Shown: positions 5,458 through 6,988 of the stretch, piece after piece | Numbering within the stretch: the stretch's first letter is position 1 | How the letters are laid out: the number at the start of each line of letters is the position of its first letter | DNA from: an uncultured Sphingobacteriia bacterium | GTDB lineage: Bacteria; Bacteroidota; Bacteroidia; Chitinophagales; Chitinophagaceae | Reading direction: 5' to 3' | DNA length: 6,988 bases | Assembly: GCA_945957225.1 (NCBI GenBank) | Contig: CAMFKK010000129.1 | Location: forward strand, 1-6,988 | Position numbers and translations under genes: made by a program | Notes under the pieces: model-generated | Seen by the model: the letters and a program-made list of their open reading frames with translations, nothing else | What the model was told of the DNA's origin: nothing | Database searches by the model: none

Positions 5458-6036
5458 ATGACAAAGACGCTGACCATACCGGCAAATATGACTGATCAGG
5501 GAACTAGCAATATCACCCAAGTGGTGAATGCCTATACCAAGCGGCTCATGGGCTTTATCCGTAAAAGGGTGAGCAATGAGGCCGATGCCGAAGACATTCT
5601 GCAGGATGTATTTTATCAGTTTATTGGGAATACCAAACCCATTGAGCAATTAACCTCATGGCTGTTTACCGTTACCCGTAATAAGATCACAGACAGACAA
5701 CGCAAACACAAACCGGAGCTGCTTGAAGACATTCATGCCGGGGGCGATGAAGAGAGCAGTTTTGACTGGACCGAACTCTATTTTGAAAAAGACAATAATC
5801 CAGAAACCGATTACTTGCGTAGCCTGTTCTGGGAAACCCTGCAAGCGGCTTTGGAAGAATTGCCTGATAATCAAAAACAGGTCTTTGTACTCAATGAATT
5901 AGACGGGGTTCCTTTTAAAACCATCTCAGAACAAACGGGTGAATCCGTCAATACCTTGATCAGCCGAAAACGCTATGCTGTACTGCATTTGCGAGAAAGA
6001 CTGGCCAGTTTAAAACAAGACTTATTAAATCATTAA
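5458..6036 (+). CDS. ECF-like sigma-70 family RNA polymerase sigma factor
   Basis: A 192-residue sigma factor with only regions 2 and 4. Region 2 covers about 24-88: AYTKRLMGFIRKRVSNEADAEDILQDVFYQF (core binding, 2.1-2.2), then LTSWLFTVTRNKITDRQRKHK (-10 melting and recognition, 2.3-2.4). An acidic linker (GGDEESSFDWTELYFEKD) follows. Region 4 covers about 128-182, with LEELPDNQKQVFVLNELDGVPFKTISEQTGESVNTLISRKRYAVLHLRERL containing the helix-turn-helix for the -35 element. It would redirect RNA polymerase to a small regulon, probably including its own operon. No standard zinc-binding anti-sigma factor is next to it; instead a small two-helix membrane protein starts 9 bp downstream and may be its regulator. 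The start at 5458 is the first ATG; Met11 is possible. The 153 bp upstream (5305-5457) hold only a weak TATCTTTT box at 5427-5434 with no well-spaced TTG. Confidence 0.92.
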   Translation: MTKTLTIPANMTDQGTSNITQVVNAYTKRLMGFIRKRVSNEADAEDILQDVFYQFIGNTKPIEQLTSWLFTVTRNKITDRQRKHKPELLEDIHAGGDEESSFDWTELYFEKDNNPETDYLRSLFWETLQAALEELPDNQKQVFVLNELDGVPFKTISEQTGESVNTLISRKRYAVLHLRERLASLKQDLLNH

Positions 6037-6045
6037 ATACATAGT

Positions 6046-6426
6046 ATGAACAAGAAATTTTGGATCACAAAAATCATTGGCTTCTGCTTTTTAGCCGTTG
6101 GATTTGCAGCATTACTGGCTTATGTGGTGATGTTGTTATGGAACGGCGTATTGGCGCAAGTGGTTGCCGTTTCTACCATTAGTTTTTACCAAGCCATTGG
6201 ACTATTGGTCCTGAGTAAAATTTTTTTTGGTGGTTTTCCTAGCGGCAAAAATCATTGCAATCAATGCGGTGGCGGTGGTCACTGGAAAAACGAGCTCAAG
6301 GAAAAATGGCATACCATGAGTCCTGAAGAAAGGGATCAAATGAAACAGGAATGGCGTAATCGCTGCCGCACTTGGGGCCGTTCAGGTCAAACATCCGCAA
6401 CTGAAAAAAATAGTTCCACAGAATAA
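6046..6426 (+). CDS. Small two-helix membrane protein, possible sigma-factor partner
   Basis: A 126-residue protein I do not recognise as a named family. It has a short basic N-terminus (MNKKFWITK), a first membrane helix (about 10-32), a second (about 38-61), then a soluble tail. By the positive-inside rule both ends would be cytoplasmic. The tail opens with HCNQCGGGGH (70-79), in which C71, C74, H70 or H79 could bind a metal, although the HxxxCxxC pattern of zinc anti-sigma factors is not met. It continues with a charged, probably helical stretch KNELKEKWHTMSPEERDQMKQEWRNRC (81-107), which loosely recalls 'MTPEER' helices. A Ser/Thr-rich end follows. It is 9 bp downstream of the sigma-factor gene, so the two are almost certainly co-transcribed. 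A role in holding or sensing for the sigma factor is inferred from position alone. Confidence 0.7.
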   Translation: MNKKFWITKIIGFCFLAVGFAALLAYVVMLLWNGVLAQVVAVSTISFYQAIGLLVLSKIFFGGFPSGKNHCNQCGGGGHWKNELKEKWHTMSPEERDQMKQEWRNRCRTWGRSGQTSATEKNSSTE

Positions 6427-6454
6427 ATCATTTTCCTGATTGCATGTTATCTTG

Positions 6455-6474
6455 ATGGTCTAAACCAAGACCAT
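6455..6474. repeat. Inverted repeat reaching the amidohydrolase start codon
   Basis: ATGGTCT (6455-6461) and AGACCAT (6468-6474) form a perfect 7-bp inverted repeat with a 6-nt loop. The right arm includes the first two bases of the ATG at 6473. In the mRNA this could fold into a small stem covering the start codon, or in DNA be a protein site. No T-run follows, so it is not a terminator for the sigma operon. Confidence 0.4.
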
Positions 6475-6988
6475 GCTTAGAAAACTGTTTTGTGCTGCCC
6501 TCTTATTGGGTGCTTGCTCCTATCTATCTGCTCAAAAAACCATCGCCATCAAATGTGGTGCGGTATTAAATACCAGGACTGGAGAATTATTGTCCAATCA
6601 AGTAATCTTGGTGAGGGGTAATCTCATAGAAAGCATCGCGCCAGCAGCGGGTTTTAATCAGAAAACAGATAGCAGTATTGACCTCTCCGCTTTTACGGTG
6701 TTACCCGGTCTCATTGACGCGCATACGCATGTGTTATTGCAGGGCGATATTACCAGTGAAGACTATGACGTACAGGTTTTAAAAGAGTCTATTCCTTATA
6801 GAACTATTCGCGCGGTCAAAAGCGCCAAACAGAGTCTGCTCAATGGTTTCACTACCATCAGAGACTTGGGAACTGAAGGTGCTGGCTACGCCGATGCCGA
6901 TATTAAGAAAGCCATTAACAATGGAGAAATGGAAGGGCCTAGGATGCAGATTGCTACCCTGGCCATCAACACCACGGGGCATTATCCC
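6473..6988 (+). CDS. Secreted or lipid-anchored amidohydrolase, N-terminal part (3' end outside window)
   Basis: This frame is open from ATG 6473 to the right edge, giving 172 residues. It is a member of the amidohydrolase superfamily, of the imidazolonepropionase/Xaa-Pro dipeptidase-like group of exported metal hydrolases. A signal peptide (MLRKLFCAALLLGAC) is followed by a beta-sandwich start (IAIKCGAVLNTRTGELLSNQVILVRGNLIESI), then FTVLPGLIDAHTHVLL (74-89), whose H84 and H86 are the first metal ligands. LLNGFTTIRDLG (122-133) is also typical. The signal peptide end is ambiguous: LGAC (12-15) fits a lipobox, whereas LSA-Q (18-21) fits signal peptidase I. The remaining ligands (Lys or carboxy-Lys, two His, Asp) lie outside the window, so substrate cannot be assigned. 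It starts 46 bp after the sigma operon's last gene on the same strand; read-through is possible. Confidence 0.88.
   Translation, partial: MLRKLFCAALLLGACSYLSAQKTIAIKCGAVLNTRTGELLSNQVILVRGNLIESIAPAAGFNQKTDSSIDLSAFTVLPGLIDAHTHVLLQGDITSEDYDVQVLKESIPYRTIRAVKSAKQSLLNGFTTIRDLGTEGAGYADADIKKAINNGEMEGPRMQIATLAINTTGHYP

Noticed and set aside
5452..5874. Two minus-strand frames (65 and 72 residues) opposite the sigma-factor gene
   Set aside because: They mirror conserved sigma regions 2 and the linker; no independent coding evidence.
6779..6982. Minus-strand 67-residue frame opposite the amidohydrolase
   Set aside because: The plus strand encodes a clear amidohydrolase here with HxH and LPGLIDAHTH motifs just upstream.

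Overview
The window looks like a chromosomal segment of a Bacteroidota bacterium, probably near the Chitinophagaceae. The protein families (DUF4136 lipoprotein, Bacteroidota-type 2'-5' RNA ligase-like protein, UmuDC, sigma factor plus small membrane protein) fit this. So do the lack of Shine-Dalgarno sequences before start codons and promoter-like boxes resembling the phylum's TTG / TAnnTTTG pattern. The genus cannot be read from the sequence.

Layout. Positions 1-239 (minus) hold the N-terminus of an APH/AmgK-like sugar kinase, cut by the window edge. Positions 307-2199 (minus) hold an AT-rich type IV toxin-antitoxin (AbiE-like) operon: a DUF6088/AbiEi-like antitoxin, an AbiEii-like nucleotidyltransferase toxin, and a 56-residue ORF resembling only the N-terminal part of HigA-type antitoxins. 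A perfect 15-bp inverted repeat overlaps the predicted -33 element before the antitoxin and is a good candidate for its operator. Positions 2281-4676 form a divergent pair: a 2H-phosphoesterase-like protein (minus) against umuD-umuC (plus). They are separated by 74 bp that carry a symmetric promoter-like arrangement and three copies of ATTTAGCAT. Positions 4701-4729 are an intrinsic terminator for the minus-strand DUF4136 lipoprotein gene (4750-5304). Positions 5458-6426 (plus) encode an ECF-like sigma factor and a two-helix membrane protein, followed by a secreted or lipid-anchored amidohydrolase (6473 to the right edge).

The most notable point is the mutasome locus. The UmuD homologue aligns well with E. 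coli UmuD, but the catalytic Ser is Ala and the catalytic Lys is Arg, so RecA-stimulated self-cleavage looks impossible. The divergently transcribed 2H-phosphoesterase-like protein has also lost three of its four signature residues (HxE and NxP in place of two HxT motifs). UmuC by contrast keeps its polymerase residues and a clamp-binding motif. The locus therefore looks like an intact translesion polymerase next to two apparent pseudoenzymes, under a shared and probably repressed promoter. How widespread this is needs a database comparison that I could not run.
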